64,000 nucleotides of DNA from positions 18,409-82,408 of the forward strand of contig CALMUT010000028.1 of assembly GCA_937872925.1 (NCBI GenBank), given 5' to 3'. The position numbers were made by a program, and so were the translations under genes. The stretch comes from an uncultured Myxococcales bacterium. Lineage in GTDB: Bacteria > Myxococcota_A > Polyangia > Polyangiales > Polyangiaceae. The notes under the pieces were generated by a model that saw only the letters and a program-made list of their open reading frames with translations, was not told the origin of the DNA and ran no database searches. Below are positions 9,452 through 17,700 of this stretch, in pieces (position 1 is the first letter of the stretch; every line of letters begins with the position of its first letter).

Positions 9452-9480
9452 CCTGGGTGGCACCTGGCACCCAGGTTGCT
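9452..9480 (+). promoter_or_regulatory. Sigma-54-type -24/-12 element overlapping an 8-bp palindrome
   Basis: TGGCAC at 9465-9470 is followed after five bases by TTGCT at 9476-9480, matching the -24 GG / -12 GC spacing of sigma-54 promoters (TGGCACG-N4-TTGCW). Transcription would begin near 9491, 35 bp before the barrel-protein start. The same bases form a perfect inverted repeat (CCTGGGTG at 9452-9459, CACCCAGG at 9468-9475) that could instead be a hairpin. Confidence 0.4.
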
Positions 9481-9525
9481 ACCGTTTGTCAGCTGTCGCT
9501 TATTGATAGATCCGAGGAAGCCAAG

Positions 9526-10380
9526 ATGCCGCGCAGCCTGCTTGCCAGTTTACTAACTTGTTCCGTCTTTCTGGTCCCCGCCGTCGCGGTTGCCGAGGAA
9601 GAGCCTGAATGCCCGCCGGGTGGGTGGTTCTGCGAAGAGACGCCGCCGACGGATCCGGAGGCCGAAGTGGACCCGGGCGCCGAGCCCGAAGCGGAGGCCG
9701 AGGCGGACAAACCCGTCGTGGTGACCAAGACCGAAGAGGACGGCACGCGGAAGATCCTGATCGTCGACAAGCCGCCGACGAAAGAGAAGAAGAAGAAGCG
9801 CCGGCCCAAGAAAGAGTGGGGCCTCAACTTGCACGCGCAGGGCGTACTGATGGGCGGCGCCAACGACCGTCGGCGTCAAGAGCCACACGAGACGGCGGGC
9901 ATGGGCGGCCTAGGATTCAGTCTACGCTATCGTCCCGTGCCCCATTTTGCGTTCGATGCGGGTTTGGATTTCATCGGCGGCATCGACTACCTGGGCAATG
10001 AGCGCGGCGAGACTGCGCTTCTGCTCAACGGCATGGTCTTCATCAATCCGAAGAACAAGGTTCAGGTCTACGCCCTCGGCGGACTGGGCTTCAGCGGCGC
10101 CAGCGTGAATCGCAGAAATGTCACGGAGCTGGCTGACGGCAGCTTGATCGAATCCGAAGAGCGAGTTGAATACAGCTACTTTGGCGGACAGCTCGGCATG
10201 GGCGTGGAGTTCCGCATCGCCAAACGCACGGCCCTGAACGTAGACGTGCTTGGGTTTGTGCGTGGGCGCACCGACGAACGGGCACGCACCGAACCGGAGT
10301 TCATCGATCCAGAGACCGGCCGCACCACTAACACTTCGGGTGGCGGCCTGCTGCGCGGCGGCATTACATTCTATTGGTGA
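9526..10380 (+). CDS. Outer-membrane beta-barrel protein with charged periplasmic segment
   Basis: 284 aa. ATG 9526 follows GAGGAAG at 9514-9520 by a normal spacing, which decides the start over the longer frame. Residues 1-23 form a signal peptide ending AVAVA. An acidic Pro/Glu segment (~25-60) and a Lys-rich stretch (KEKKKKRRPKKEW) follow. From ~95 onward there are alternating amphipathic strands (GLGFSLRYRPVPHFAFDAGL, YALGGLGFSGASV) typical of an OmpA/OprF-like small barrel. The C-terminus is ITFYW with aromatic last residue, the BAM recognition signature. Function unknown. Its stop abuts that of the convergent gene with no spacer. A sigma-54-like promoter lies upstream. Confidence 0.8.
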   Translation: MPRSLLASLLTCSVFLVPAVAVAEEEPECPPGGWFCEETPPTDPEAEVDPGAEPEAEAEADKPVVVTKTEEDGTRKILIVDKPPTKEKKKKRRPKKEWGLNLHAQGVLMGGANDRRRQEPHETAGMGGLGFSLRYRPVPHFAFDAGLDFIGGIDYLGNERGETALLLNGMVFINPKNKVQVYALGGLGFSGASVNRRNVTELADGSLIESEERVEYSYFGGQLGMGVEFRIAKRTALNVDVLGFVRGRTDERARTEPEFIDPETGRTTNTSGGGLLRGGITFYW

Positions 10381-13300
10381 TCACGGGTAGGGGGGCGCTT
10401 TGGAGTCGCCGCGCTTGGCGTTGACCACGTCCAGAGGCACCGACTTCTTGGCGGCCGCGTTGGACGCTTGGGTCAAGACATCGGGATTGACGGCGACGTC
10501 GTGCTCCTTGCCACTGATGGATCCGTGGCAGCCACCACAGAAGCCGTTAAAGAGCTCGCGTCGGAAGGAAAGGGTGACCCACTCTCCGGGGTAGTACTGC
10601 ACCTCTTCCATCTGGTGGTGCAGGGAAGGTGAGTTCTCCCCAGCGAATTGCGCCTGGGTACCAATGATGACCGGTAGGCCGCCCGGGATCTGCACCCGCA
10701 CCGAGCCATCACCCTGTAGCGGTACGTTGCCAACCAAGCGCCGCCGGGAGTAGAGCTTGCCGTACTTGTCGTCGACGATGTAGGCGCTCGAATCCGAGAG
10801 GCTCTTCTCGTTTTCCGGGGGCAGGCTCTCCCACAAATCGAAACTGCTCATCTTGGGCACGAAGCGTCCGGAACGCGTGTTCTGGAACATCAAGCTCGTG
10901 ATGAGCGGGAAGTCCAGGTACGTCAACTGCGCGCGGTCTGTGCGGGGCTGTCCGTCGTTTTCCGTGTAGATCACGGCGCTGCCCGTCGGGTCCGCGGGAC
11001 TTGAGCGAAACACGCCCCGGGAGTAACGACCGTAGACCGGCACGGCCCAGATCTCGTCCTGGCTAGGGTCCGACAGACCGGGCAGGGGTGTGCGCGCTCC
11101 GGTTGCCGTGTTGACGACGACAACGTCGAAGTTCCCGGAGAAGTTCGACAGGTCAACGACGTTGGCGGCGTAGCTAACGAGCAGGTGCCCGTTGGGCAGG
11201 GGAGCCGGGTTGCGGTAGGCGCCCTTCGTCGAGCCCGTCACCCGTCCCGTTGCCGCAGAGTCGAGGAACGTGAGCGAACGCTGGAAGAAATTTGGCGACG
11301 GGTAAGTGATCGCGTCCGGGTTCTGGGTGTAGTCGTCGGGATCTTCGCTGCGATGGTCTGGGCCTAGGGAGCGGTTAACGAGGACGAGGGTTCCGGCCTC
11401 ATGCACCGCGCCGAACTCGCTGGCGATGACCGCGAAGTTCAGATCGAATAGGTGAATGATGTCGGTGACCTGCTGGAAGCCGAAGCTTTGGCGTTGTCCG
11501 ATCAGCGGGTGGTAGTCGCCGCCGTCCAGGTTGATGCGGCGCGCTGCCAACTGGTGGAAGCCCGGCGCGCGTTTCTCCGTGGTGAAGAGCACTTGGCCGT
11601 TGCTCTTGAAGGACGGCTGCAGTTCCTGGTTCAAGAGGAAGGTGAGCTGGCGGATCTTCCCGCCTTCTAGAACATAGAGGTTCGAGTTCAGCTTCGCCGG
11701 ATCCGCCGGAGTGCGCTGCGGCCCGGCATAGTCGAAGGCGGCCGTGTTCATGGTGTTGCCACGGGTGGAGGCGAAGACCAGCGTGCCGTCGGGGGCGAAG
11801 GCTGGGTCGAAGTTGTGCACCAGTTCGCCATTGGTGGGCACGGCCTTGCCTTCGTCATCTACGGCCGGAGCGTCGATTGCGGAATCCACGGCACAGTTCG
11901 AACCGTCTGCGTTCATGACGTAAACGCGGAGCGGCTCGCTCGCCGCGCTGCGCGCCGCGAAGGTGATCTTGCTTCCGTCCCAAGCCACTTGGGGGCGACG
12001 GATGTCGGCACTCGCCGTGGCGAGGCCGCAGCCGGCGGTGAGGCTGGTGTCGCCACCCGAAAGTGTCACGTTGCCCGTCGCGTCCATGCTGGCGGCAGCG
12101 AGTCTCAGGTCCGCGCCAGGGTTGTAGGCTTCGAAATCAACGACCCGCGCGGGAAGTGCCGCCGGCGGTCGTCGCACGTAGACGATGCCGGAGAGCGGTG
12201 CGAGTTTGGACTGTCGATCCGCTTGTTCTTTCTCCAGCCAGGTGACGATCACGCAGTACGGATCTTGGTCATCCAAGGGACCTGTCTCTGCGGCAGTGCG
12301 GTCACATACGGAGGGATCGCCCCCTGCCGCGAACAGAGGACCGCCGCGGTGCAAGATGCCAAAACCGGTGGGTGCCGGCGGCAGGTTCTTGCGCAGGAGC
12401 CGGCTCGCATTCGGGTCTGGCGACTCAATCGCGAGCTGTTTGAGAGACTGCCTGTAGTTTGCGCGCGTCGTGGGCAAGCTGAAGTAGCCATTCGAACCGC
12501 CGCGAGGTGAAAAACCGGGGAACGCTGGCGTTGAGTGGCAGCCCAATTGCAAGCAGCCGCGCTTGGCCAGCATCGGTTGCACGCGTTTCGCGAAAAACTC
12601 GAAGCCGGGATCCGGCGGGATGTTCGTGGGACCGCCCAGCTGGCGGGCCCAATCCTCGATCGCCTTGTACTGCCCGTCCTCGGGCGTGTCGAAGAAGTGC
12701 CCGCCCTCGTGATAGGTGCCGCCGAAAGCGGGATCGAGCACGCGTCGAATGAGTTCGCTCTGGGAAGCGTCGGTCGCGACGTAGTCTTTCGCCGAGAAGT
12801 AGTTCCAGCGCTTTTGCTCGTCCGTCTTGCCGCAGCTGAGCATCATCGCGCCCTCGGCAACGCCGTGGCAGTTCGCGCCTGCGCAGTTCTGGACCAGGAA
12901 AGGGTTCACTTGCTCAAGGAACACTTGATAGTCAGGCGTGCCGGGGTCTTTCGTCGGATCGAATAGGGAGTCATGACCGACACGCTCCACGCAGGGTTCA
13001 GTCGCCTGCTGGGTCTTCTTGGGGCTGACGTTGTTTTCCGTCGCACCACGCTCGATCCACCGCGAAAGTGTGGAGAAGCTCGGCGTGCCGACCTCGATCA
13101 GCGTGCCTCCCGCGTGTGGCACGCCCTTGGTGACGGTGTCGTAAGTGCCGTCCCAGTGCGTGATGCGCATGCTGTAGTCGGGCACTGCTTTCATCAACAG
13201 CGCCGGCATGCCGTAGGGACCGTAGTTGGTGAGTAGGTCGCGCCGCTTTGCGATCAACTCGTGGGTGGTGACGTCCAGGTTGCCCAGCGCGTTGCCGCGA

Positions 13301-13488
13301 TCGTCGGCGGTCACGTGGCAACTGGAACCCGTTGGGCTAGTTGCGCATTGGCTGATCAGAATGGGAGCGATCTTGCGCTCATAGTAGGTGCCGCCGGGCT
13401 CCACCTCTCGCTGCGAACAGCTCGTGAAGACCAAGGTGGCCAGGATGACGGCGGGTGCGGTAATGACGGCAAATATTCGGCTTCGCAT
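10381..13488 (-). CDS. HzsA-like lipoprotein with PD40-type propeller and CXnCH motifs
   Basis: 1035 aa from ATG 13488, preceded by GGAGAG; the longer frame to 13563 lacks a signal peptide. The lipobox is VFTSC (Cys ~23). Haem-like or metal-binding Cys-His motifs recur: SSCH near residue 60, CAGANCH, CLQLGCH and, near the C-terminus, CGGCH. Only CGGCH is a standard CXXCH; two others are CX4CH. The centre contains TolB/PD40 propeller repeats (VMNADGSNC, PAFAPDGTLVFASTRG). This matches the hydrazine-synthase-alpha-related family (HzsA-like) found widely in non-anammox bacteria, where the substrate is unknown. It is exported and outer-envelope anchored. Two tandem CRP/FNR-like sites lie 50-84 bp upstream. 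Confidence 0.75.
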   Translation of the reverse strand: MRSRIFAVITAPAVILATLVFTSCSQREVEPGGTYYERKIAPILISQCATSPTGSSCHVTADDRGNALGNLDVTTHELIAKRRDLLTNYGPYGMPALLMKAVPDYSMRITHWDGTYDTVTKGVPHAGGTLIEVGTPSFSTLSRWIERGATENNVSPKKTQQATEPCVERVGHDSLFDPTKDPGTPDYQVFLEQVNPFLVQNCAGANCHGVAEGAMMLSCGKTDEQKRWNYFSAKDYVATDASQSELIRRVLDPAFGGTYHEGGHFFDTPEDGQYKAIEDWARQLGGPTNIPPDPGFEFFAKRVQPMLAKRGCLQLGCHSTPAFPGFSPRGGSNGYFSLPTTRANYRQSLKQLAIESPDPNASRLLRKNLPPAPTGFGILHRGGPLFAAGGDPSVCDRTAAETGPLDDQDPYCVIVTWLEKEQADRQSKLAPLSGIVYVRRPPAALPARVVDFEAYNPGADLRLAAASMDATGNVTLSGGDTSLTAGCGLATASADIRRPQVAWDGSKITFAARSAASEPLRVYVMNADGSNCAVDSAIDAPAVDDEGKAVPTNGELVHNFDPAFAPDGTLVFASTRGNTMNTAAFDYAGPQRTPADPAKLNSNLYVLEGGKIRQLTFLLNQELQPSFKSNGQVLFTTEKRAPGFHQLAARRINLDGGDYHPLIGQRQSFGFQQVTDIIHLFDLNFAVIASEFGAVHEAGTLVLVNRSLGPDHRSEDPDDYTQNPDAITYPSPNFFQRSLTFLDSAATGRVTGSTKGAYRNPAPLPNGHLLVSYAANVVDLSNFSGNFDVVVVNTATGARTPLPGLSDPSQDEIWAVPVYGRYSRGVFRSSPADPTGSAVIYTENDGQPRTDRAQLTYLDFPLITSLMFQNTRSGRFVPKMSSFDLWESLPPENEKSLSDSSAYIVDDKYGKLYSRRRLVGNVPLQGDGSVRVQIPGGLPVIIGTQAQFAGENSPSLHHQMEEVQYYPGEWVTLSFRRELFNGFCGGCHGSISGKEHDVAVNPDVLTQASNAAAKKSVPLDVVNAKRGDSKAPPYP

Positions 13489-13537
13489 GGGCAACTCTCC
13501 CCAAAGCAATTGTGAGTCGAGGCCGTCCCGACCGCGA

Positions 13538-13572
13538 TGACATCGGTCAAGTCCGCCTGACATAGATCAAGT
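13538..13572 (-). promoter_or_regulatory. Two tandem CRP/FNR-like sites, 20 bp apart
   Basis: Two 15-bp direct repeats (TGACATCGGTCAAGT at 13538-13552, TGACATAGATCAAGT at 13558-13572; two mismatches) start exactly 20 bp apart, two helical turns. In gene orientation both read CTTGAYCNNNGTCA, an FNR/CRP-like half-palindrome also present at 8095-8108. They would activate the 1035-aa HzsA-like gene; a CACAAT-like -10 lies near 13505-13515. Confidence 0.5.
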
Positions 13573-13602
13573 GGGTCCAACTCCCACAAGGTGCGACAGA
13601 CG

Positions 13603-14331
13603 CTACTTGGAGCTGAAAACCAGCGGGTAGCTCACGGTGACGATGCCTCCACCCTTGGGCGCGGGGAAGTGCATGGTTCGAAATACTTGCTGCACGCAGC
13701 TGTCGAGGGAGCCGCGTTTGCTGGCTTGGCTCAGCTTGATGCTGGTGACGCGCCCGCTTGAGCCGATCACGAAGCTGGTCACGATCTTCGTGCTGAAGTC
13801 CCCGCGCAGCAGCTCCTTTTCATAACAAGCGCGGATGCGACTCATCTTCGAGCGTACGACACGCTGAATGACCTGCGGGTCGAGCTTGCCTCGGATCGCC
13901 TTGGCGCCGAGTCGCACCTTTGGTGTTGCCTTGGCTGCGGCGCTCAGGCTGCCGACGCCCACGCCTGCGCCGAAGCCCGAGCCGCCGCCGCCGGATCCGA
14001 TACCGCGTAGTCCCAGACCACCCTCGAGCATGGGGCCGCCGGTGAGTGCGCCTATCACACCGTACTCCTCGTAGGGAGCGCCTTCGTCTGACGCGTCGAG
14101 AAGTTCGTCTTCGCCGTCTTCACCGGCGCGCGGATCGCGTCCGTCGTCTTCGACCACGGCGACCAGCTCTTCGCCACCTTCAGGTTCGCTTTCTTGCGGG
14201 GTGGGCACCGCGACGACCGCCGCGTCTTGCTTGCTTTCCGGGCTGCTCGCGGGTGCAGAGCTTCGAGCGCATGCGACGGAAACCGCCATGCCTGCCGTGA
14301 GTGCTAGGAATCGCTCGACGTCGAAAACCAT
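13603..14331 (-). CDS. AgmX/PglI-type TonB-like C-terminal domain protein
   Basis: 242 aa from ATG 14331. An N-terminal signal or lipoprotein-like segment (LTAGMAVSVACARSS) is followed by an acidic linker (EPEGGEELVAVVEDDGRD) and a Gly-rich stretch (~120-140). The C-terminal ~95 residues (KLDPQVIQRVVRSKMSRIRA, then CYEKELLRG, then VIGSSGRVTS) match the AgmX/PglI TonB-like C-terminal domain common in myxobacterial energy-transducing or gliding proteins, with its conserved CYE and final hydrophobic strands. Here it is probably a periplasmic, envelope-anchored protein without its own energising partners nearby. It is divergent from the lnt-like gene (65-bp gap). Confidence 0.8.
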   Translation of the reverse strand: MVFDVERFLALTAGMAVSVACARSSAPASSPESKQDAAVVAVPTPQESEPEGGEELVAVVEDDGRDPRAGEDGEDELLDASDEGAPYEEYGVIGALTGGPMLEGGLGLRGIGSGGGGSGFGAGVGVGSLSAAAKATPKVRLGAKAIRGKLDPQVIQRVVRSKMSRIRACYEKELLRGDFSTKIVTSFVIGSSGRVTSIKLSQASKRGSLDSCVQQVFRTMHFPAPKGGGIVTVSYPLVFSSK

Positions 14332-14396
14332 GCCTGCAGTGTAGACCCAGGACGACCTGTCATCAAAGCAGCGGAGCGTGCTAGCGTTTTGGTGCG

Positions 14397-15920
14397 TTGC
14401 ATCTAAAACACCGCGACCATTGGACCGCTGCGCTCGGGGGGCCGGTTTTCGCGCTGTGCGCGCCACCGACGGACCTGTACCCACTGGTGTTTGTCGGCCT
14501 AGGTTTGCTGTACCTCAGCCTGTGTGACGCCGCGCGTGGTCGCACCGTCTTCTTTCGAGCATGGCTCTGGGCCGCCTGCGCCAGCGTGCTCGGCATGCGC
14601 TTTATCGTGGGCGTGGTGGACCGCTTCACGCCCCTCGGCGTGGCGGGTGGGGTGGGCGCGCTATTGCTTTTGGCGGCGGGCCAGGCGGTGCCCTGGGGCT
14701 TGGGCGCGCTGCTATTCCGCACCCTCGCGCGGCGCGTGCACCTGCCGCAGCCGGTGGCCTTTGCCGCGGGCGTCACCCTTGCCAGCAGTCTGACCCTGGT
14801 CATCGCGTGGTCGCCGGGCGCACTGCTTTCGCCTTGGCCTGCGTTGGTCCAGCTTGCGGAGTTCGTAGGCGAGCGCGGTGTGACCTTTCTGGTAGCGCTG
14901 ATCGCGGCACTACTGGCACAGCCACTGCGCCGCTACTTCGGCGGAGAGCGCATCGCGCCGCAGCGACCGATGTTGTTCGCCGGGATCACCCTGGGCGTCA
15001 TGCTCGGATTTGGTACGGCGCGCATGGCATCCGAGCGCGCCAAGCACGCCACACGCCCCAGCATGCGGATCGGCATGGTGCAGCCCGCCGTCGAAGCGCG
15101 ATTGCGCTGGCAACCCGCGGCCCGCGACGAAATCCTGACGCGCCTGCTTTCGCTCACTCGCGAAAGTGAAGCGCAGGGCGCCGAGCTGACGTTGTGGCAC
15201 GAAGCCGCGTACCCCCATCGCATTGCCGCATCGCCGCACCGCATGCACCGGGGGCGCCGCGGGATTGTTGGCCGCGGAGTCCGCGGCCCGGTTCTCTTCG
15301 GTGCGCTCGCGGACGCGCCCGGTGGCGCGCGTTTCAACGCCGCCACCATTGTCGACGGCGACGGCATGACGCAGACCGTGCAAGCGAAAATGGAGCTGCT
15401 GTGGTTCGGCGAAGCGATCCCGCTTTCGGGCGTGCTGCCGTTCTTGCGGCGCTGGTTCTTTCGCGCTGGCGGCCTGGTGCCGGGCACGGAGGTGCAGTTG
15501 TTGCACACCGGCGCGGCCAAGATCGGAGTGTTGAATTGCTTCGAAGACACGCTGCCCAGCGTGGGCCGCCGCATCGCGCAGCGCGCGCCCAATCTGCTGG
15601 TGAACGTCACCAACGACGCCTGGTTCGGCGCTACCGCCGAGCCCGAGCTTCATCTGCGCCTAGCAGCGCTGCGCGCGGTGGAAACGCGACGGGATCTTGT
15701 GCGGGTGGTCAATCTCGGTGTGCCCGCGTGGATCGATTCGACGGGAACGGTGCGCGCGCGGGGGGCGGCGGACGCCCCGGGTGTGCTGTTCGCGACGCCC
15801 GCCCTTAACGACGAATCCCCAACCTTGTACGTGAAGGCTGGGGACTCGCTGCTACTACTTTCCTTGTGCTTGGCCGGAGCCGGCTGCTTCCTGCGTCGCC
15901 GCGCTCGAGAAAAGCCCTAG
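14397..15920 (+). CDS. lnt: Apolipoprotein N-acyltransferase-like nitrilase-family enzyme
   Basis: 507 aa from TTG 14397; no SD is obvious, so the start is uncertain. Six to seven membrane helices fill residues ~10-215 (VFVGLGLLYLSLCDAA, GVGALLLLAAGQAVPWGLGA). A periplasmic carbon-nitrogen hydrolase domain follows, with the triad Glu269 (WHEAAYP), Lys331 (QAKMELLWFGE) and Cys381 (LNCFEDTLPS). VNVTNDAWFG is also conserved. A last helix sits at ~480-500. Lnt N-acylates the lipobox Cys of lipoproteins in the inner membrane. The length and fold fit Lnt, and the many lipoproteins encoded in this window would be substrates. It might be a second, specialised Lnt copy. Confidence 0.87.
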   Translation: MHLKHRDHWTAALGGPVFALCAPPTDLYPLVFVGLGLLYLSLCDAARGRTVFFRAWLWAACASVLGMRFIVGVVDRFTPLGVAGGVGALLLLAAGQAVPWGLGALLFRTLARRVHLPQPVAFAAGVTLASSLTLVIAWSPGALLSPWPALVQLAEFVGERGVTFLVALIAALLAQPLRRYFGGERIAPQRPMLFAGITLGVMLGFGTARMASERAKHATRPSMRIGMVQPAVEARLRWQPAARDEILTRLLSLTRESEAQGAELTLWHEAAYPHRIAASPHRMHRGRRGIVGRGVRGPVLFGALADAPGGARFNAATIVDGDGMTQTVQAKMELLWFGEAIPLSGVLPFLRRWFFRAGGLVPGTEVQLLHTGAAKIGVLNCFEDTLPSVGRRIAQRAPNLLVNVTNDAWFGATAEPELHLRLAALRAVETRRDLVRVVNLGVPAWIDSTGTVRARGAADAPGVLFATPALNDESPTLYVKAGDSLLLLSLCLAGAGCFLRRRAREKP

Positions 15921-15936
15921 GGACCCGAAGGCAGGA

Positions 15937-16707
15937 TCAGAGCGTGGGGCTCAGCGCGTCGTCGATCTCCACGGCGGGTTTCCGCTGCTCGAACTCTTTG
16001 CGCTTGGCCTCGAAGTGGGCCTTGAGTTCATCTTTGCTCAGAACCTGGTCGCCGTTCTTGTCCGCCTTTTCAAGGTGTGACCGTTTCCGCTCGGGGATTT
16101 CTGCGAGCTCAAGAGTGCCGTTCTTGTTCTCGTCTAGCTTGTCGAACCACGCTTCGGGGTTCATGCGGTGTTTGCCACGGAAGCCGTGTTTGCCATGTCG
16201 GCCCTTGAACTTGAGGGTTCCGTTTTCGTGGGCTTGCTCCAATTCGGCTTGGGTCAGCTTGCCGTCGTTGTCGGCGTCGGCGACCTTGAGCTTGTCCCAA
16301 CGCCGACCCGCCTCCGCCTCCGTGACGAAGCCGTCGTTGTCGGAGTCGATTCGGGCGAACCGCTTGCCCTTTTCGGCTAGCCTATGGGCTTCGAGTTCGG
16401 CGACTGAAAGTGTGCCGTCCTTATCTGTGTCTGCGCCTTCGAAAAAGCGTGCTTTGCGTTCGGGCAGTTCGCTGAGTTGCAGCACGCCGTCCTTGTTTTC
16501 GTCGAGCTTCTCGATCATCGCGGCCGGGTCGTGGCAGCCTTTGCGGGCTTGCTTTTCGACAGCCGGGGCCGCTGGCTGCTCGGCAAGGGGCTCTTGGGCC
16601 TCGTCGAAGTCTTTGGTGTCGACGGGACCTTGGCTGCAGCCGACGGTAGCGAGGAGAGAAGTGATGGCGAGGGTCGAAAGAGCGGTGCGAATCAGTGTGC
16701 GTTTCAT
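15937..16707 (-). CDS. EF-hand calcium-binding lipoprotein
   Basis: 256 aa. The lipobox is ATVGC (Cys ~24), followed by a short Pro/Ala linker. Six EF-hand-like loops follow in order: DENKDGVLQLSE, DTDKDGTLSVAE, DSDNDGFVTEAE, DADNDGKLTQAE, DENKNGTLELAE and DKNGDQVLSKDE. The last has Gln for Gly-following residue and may be weaker. The protein should bind several Ca2+ ions on the envelope surface. A His/Lys/Gly-rich bridge (KGRHGKHGFRGKHR) separates loops 4 and 5. It is divergent from the ECF sigma gene; a GG-N17-CGTCTC arrangement lies directly before the start, so it might belong to that regulon (weak). Confidence 0.88.
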   Translation of the reverse strand: MKRTLIRTALSTLAITSLLATVGCSQGPVDTKDFDEAQEPLAEQPAAPAVEKQARKGCHDPAAMIEKLDENKDGVLQLSELPERKARFFEGADTDKDGTLSVAELEAHRLAEKGKRFARIDSDNDGFVTEAEAGRRWDKLKVADADNDGKLTQAELEQAHENGTLKFKGRHGKHGFRGKHRMNPEAWFDKLDENKNGTLELAEIPERKRSHLEKADKNGDQVLSKDELKAHFEAKRKEFEQRKPAVEIDDALSPTL

Positions 16708-16834
16708 ATGGGTGAGACGCGCCGCAGCCTCGAACTCCTACGGGCTTCCTGGATTTTCTCAAAAAGGCCAGTCGTCTCAGAGGTTTACGCCTAGGGTCCC
16801 CAGGCGGGAGCGACAAATGCCAGTCTGATCTGTA

Positions 16835-16859
16835 GGAAACGCGGTCCGGCCATCGTCTA
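16835..16859 (+). promoter_or_regulatory. ECF-type promoter element upstream of sigma gene
   Basis: GGAAAC (16835-16840), 13 bases, then CGTCTA (16854-16859). The same layout, GGGAAC-N13-CGTCTC, lies before macA at 18220-18244. GGAAC-like -35 and CGTC-like -10 elements are the usual ECF promoter signature, although the spacer is a little short. It suggests autoregulation. Confidence 0.5.
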
Positions 16860-16891
16860 GCTTCTGTGATCGCACTAGGTGGAGAGCCGCT

Positions 16892-17428
16892 TTGGATTCA
16901 CTCGAACAGGCCCGTCGCCGCGTCACACGGGGCGATGTGGGCGCCTTCCAGAGCATCGTAGAACAGACTGGCGACATGCTCGTTCGCCTGAGTGCCCGCA
17001 TGCTCGGAAACGTTACAGATGCAGAAGATGTGGTTCAGGAGGCTTTCGTGAAAGCGTACCAGGCACTCGTAGCCGACGAGTTCGATGGGCGCAGCTCTGT
17101 GAAGACCTGGCTGTACCGAATCGTGACCAACGCCTCCCTCGACGCGTTGCGCAAGCGCAAGCGCAAGGCGGAGGTTGGCGACGACGTCTTGACGGATCTG
17201 CCAGGGGGAAGCGATGCGGCGCAGCTCGAGGCGCGGATGGCACTGCGAGAACTCTCTGACTATCTAGACGGTTTGCCCGAGGACCAGCGAACCGCCATCA
17301 TCCTCAAAGGAGTGGAGGGTCTGACTACTGGTGAGGTCGCGGCAATCATGGAGACCACCGAAGGCGCGGTGGAACAGCGGTTGGTGCGTGCGCGGGCAAC
17401 ATTACGCAGCAAGAGGAGCGAAACGTGA
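16892..17428 (+). CDS. ECF RNA polymerase sigma factor
   Basis: 178 aa from TTG 16892, which follows GTGGAGAG at 16880-16886. Sigma region 2 spans ~15-85 (DAEDVVQEAFVKAYQA, then KTWLYRIVTNASLDALRKRK). A linker follows, then region 4 at ~115-170 (LSDYLDGLPEDQRTAIILKG with the helix-turn-helix LTTGEVAAIMETTEGAVEQR). Length is normal for the ECF family. It would direct RNA polymerase to promoters such as the GGRAAC-N13-CGTCT elements found before itself and before macA. The next gene overlaps by four bases (GTGA), so sigma and its presumed antagonist are translated together, as usual for ECF/anti-sigma pairs. Confidence 0.93.
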   Translation: MDSLEQARRRVTRGDVGAFQSIVEQTGDMLVRLSARMLGNVTDAEDVVQEAFVKAYQALVADEFDGRSSVKTWLYRIVTNASLDALRKRKRKAEVGDDVLTDLPGGSDAAQLEARMALRELSDYLDGLPEDQRTAIILKGVEGLTTGEVAAIMETTEGAVEQRLVRARATLRSKRSET

Positions 17429-17700
17429 CCGCAGGCGACGAACAAGTGGATAGCAAGCTGAAACGTCTTGCGGCCGAGACGGAATCCCTCGGCGCAAGCG
17501 CCCGGTTTTCAAGCCGTGTGATGCAAAGTTTGCCGAGCGTCACGCCGTCAGGCATCTGGACGGACGTGACGGCGTCCGCCAGGTGGCTCATGCCAGCGTT
17601 CGCGCTGGCCGCGGTGGTGGCGGTTGTGTGGGCAGTCTCGTCTGAAGAGCTCAACACAGAGCTCTTGGCGAGCACGGAAACGGCAGAAATCGAATGGTGA
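17425..17700 (+). CDS. Small single-span membrane protein, probable anti-sigma factor
   Basis: 91 aa, GTG start overlapping the sigma stop. Residues 1-50 are hydrophilic and cytoplasmic by charge; one membrane helix spans ~53-70 (WLMPAFALAAVVAVVWAV); a short ~20-residue outside tail follows. There is no HxxxCxxC zinc anti-sigma motif, so it is not a ZAS-type anti-sigma. Size and topology recall CnrY/NccY-type minimal anti-sigma proteins. The downstream gene overlaps it and encodes a CpxP/CnrX-like sensor, supporting that model. The function is inferred from position and topology, not from sequence identity. Confidence 0.7.
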   Translation: MTAGDEQVDSKLKRLAAETESLGASARFSSRVMQSLPSVTPSGIWTDVTASARWLMPAFALAAVVAVVWAVSSEELNTELLASTETAEIEW

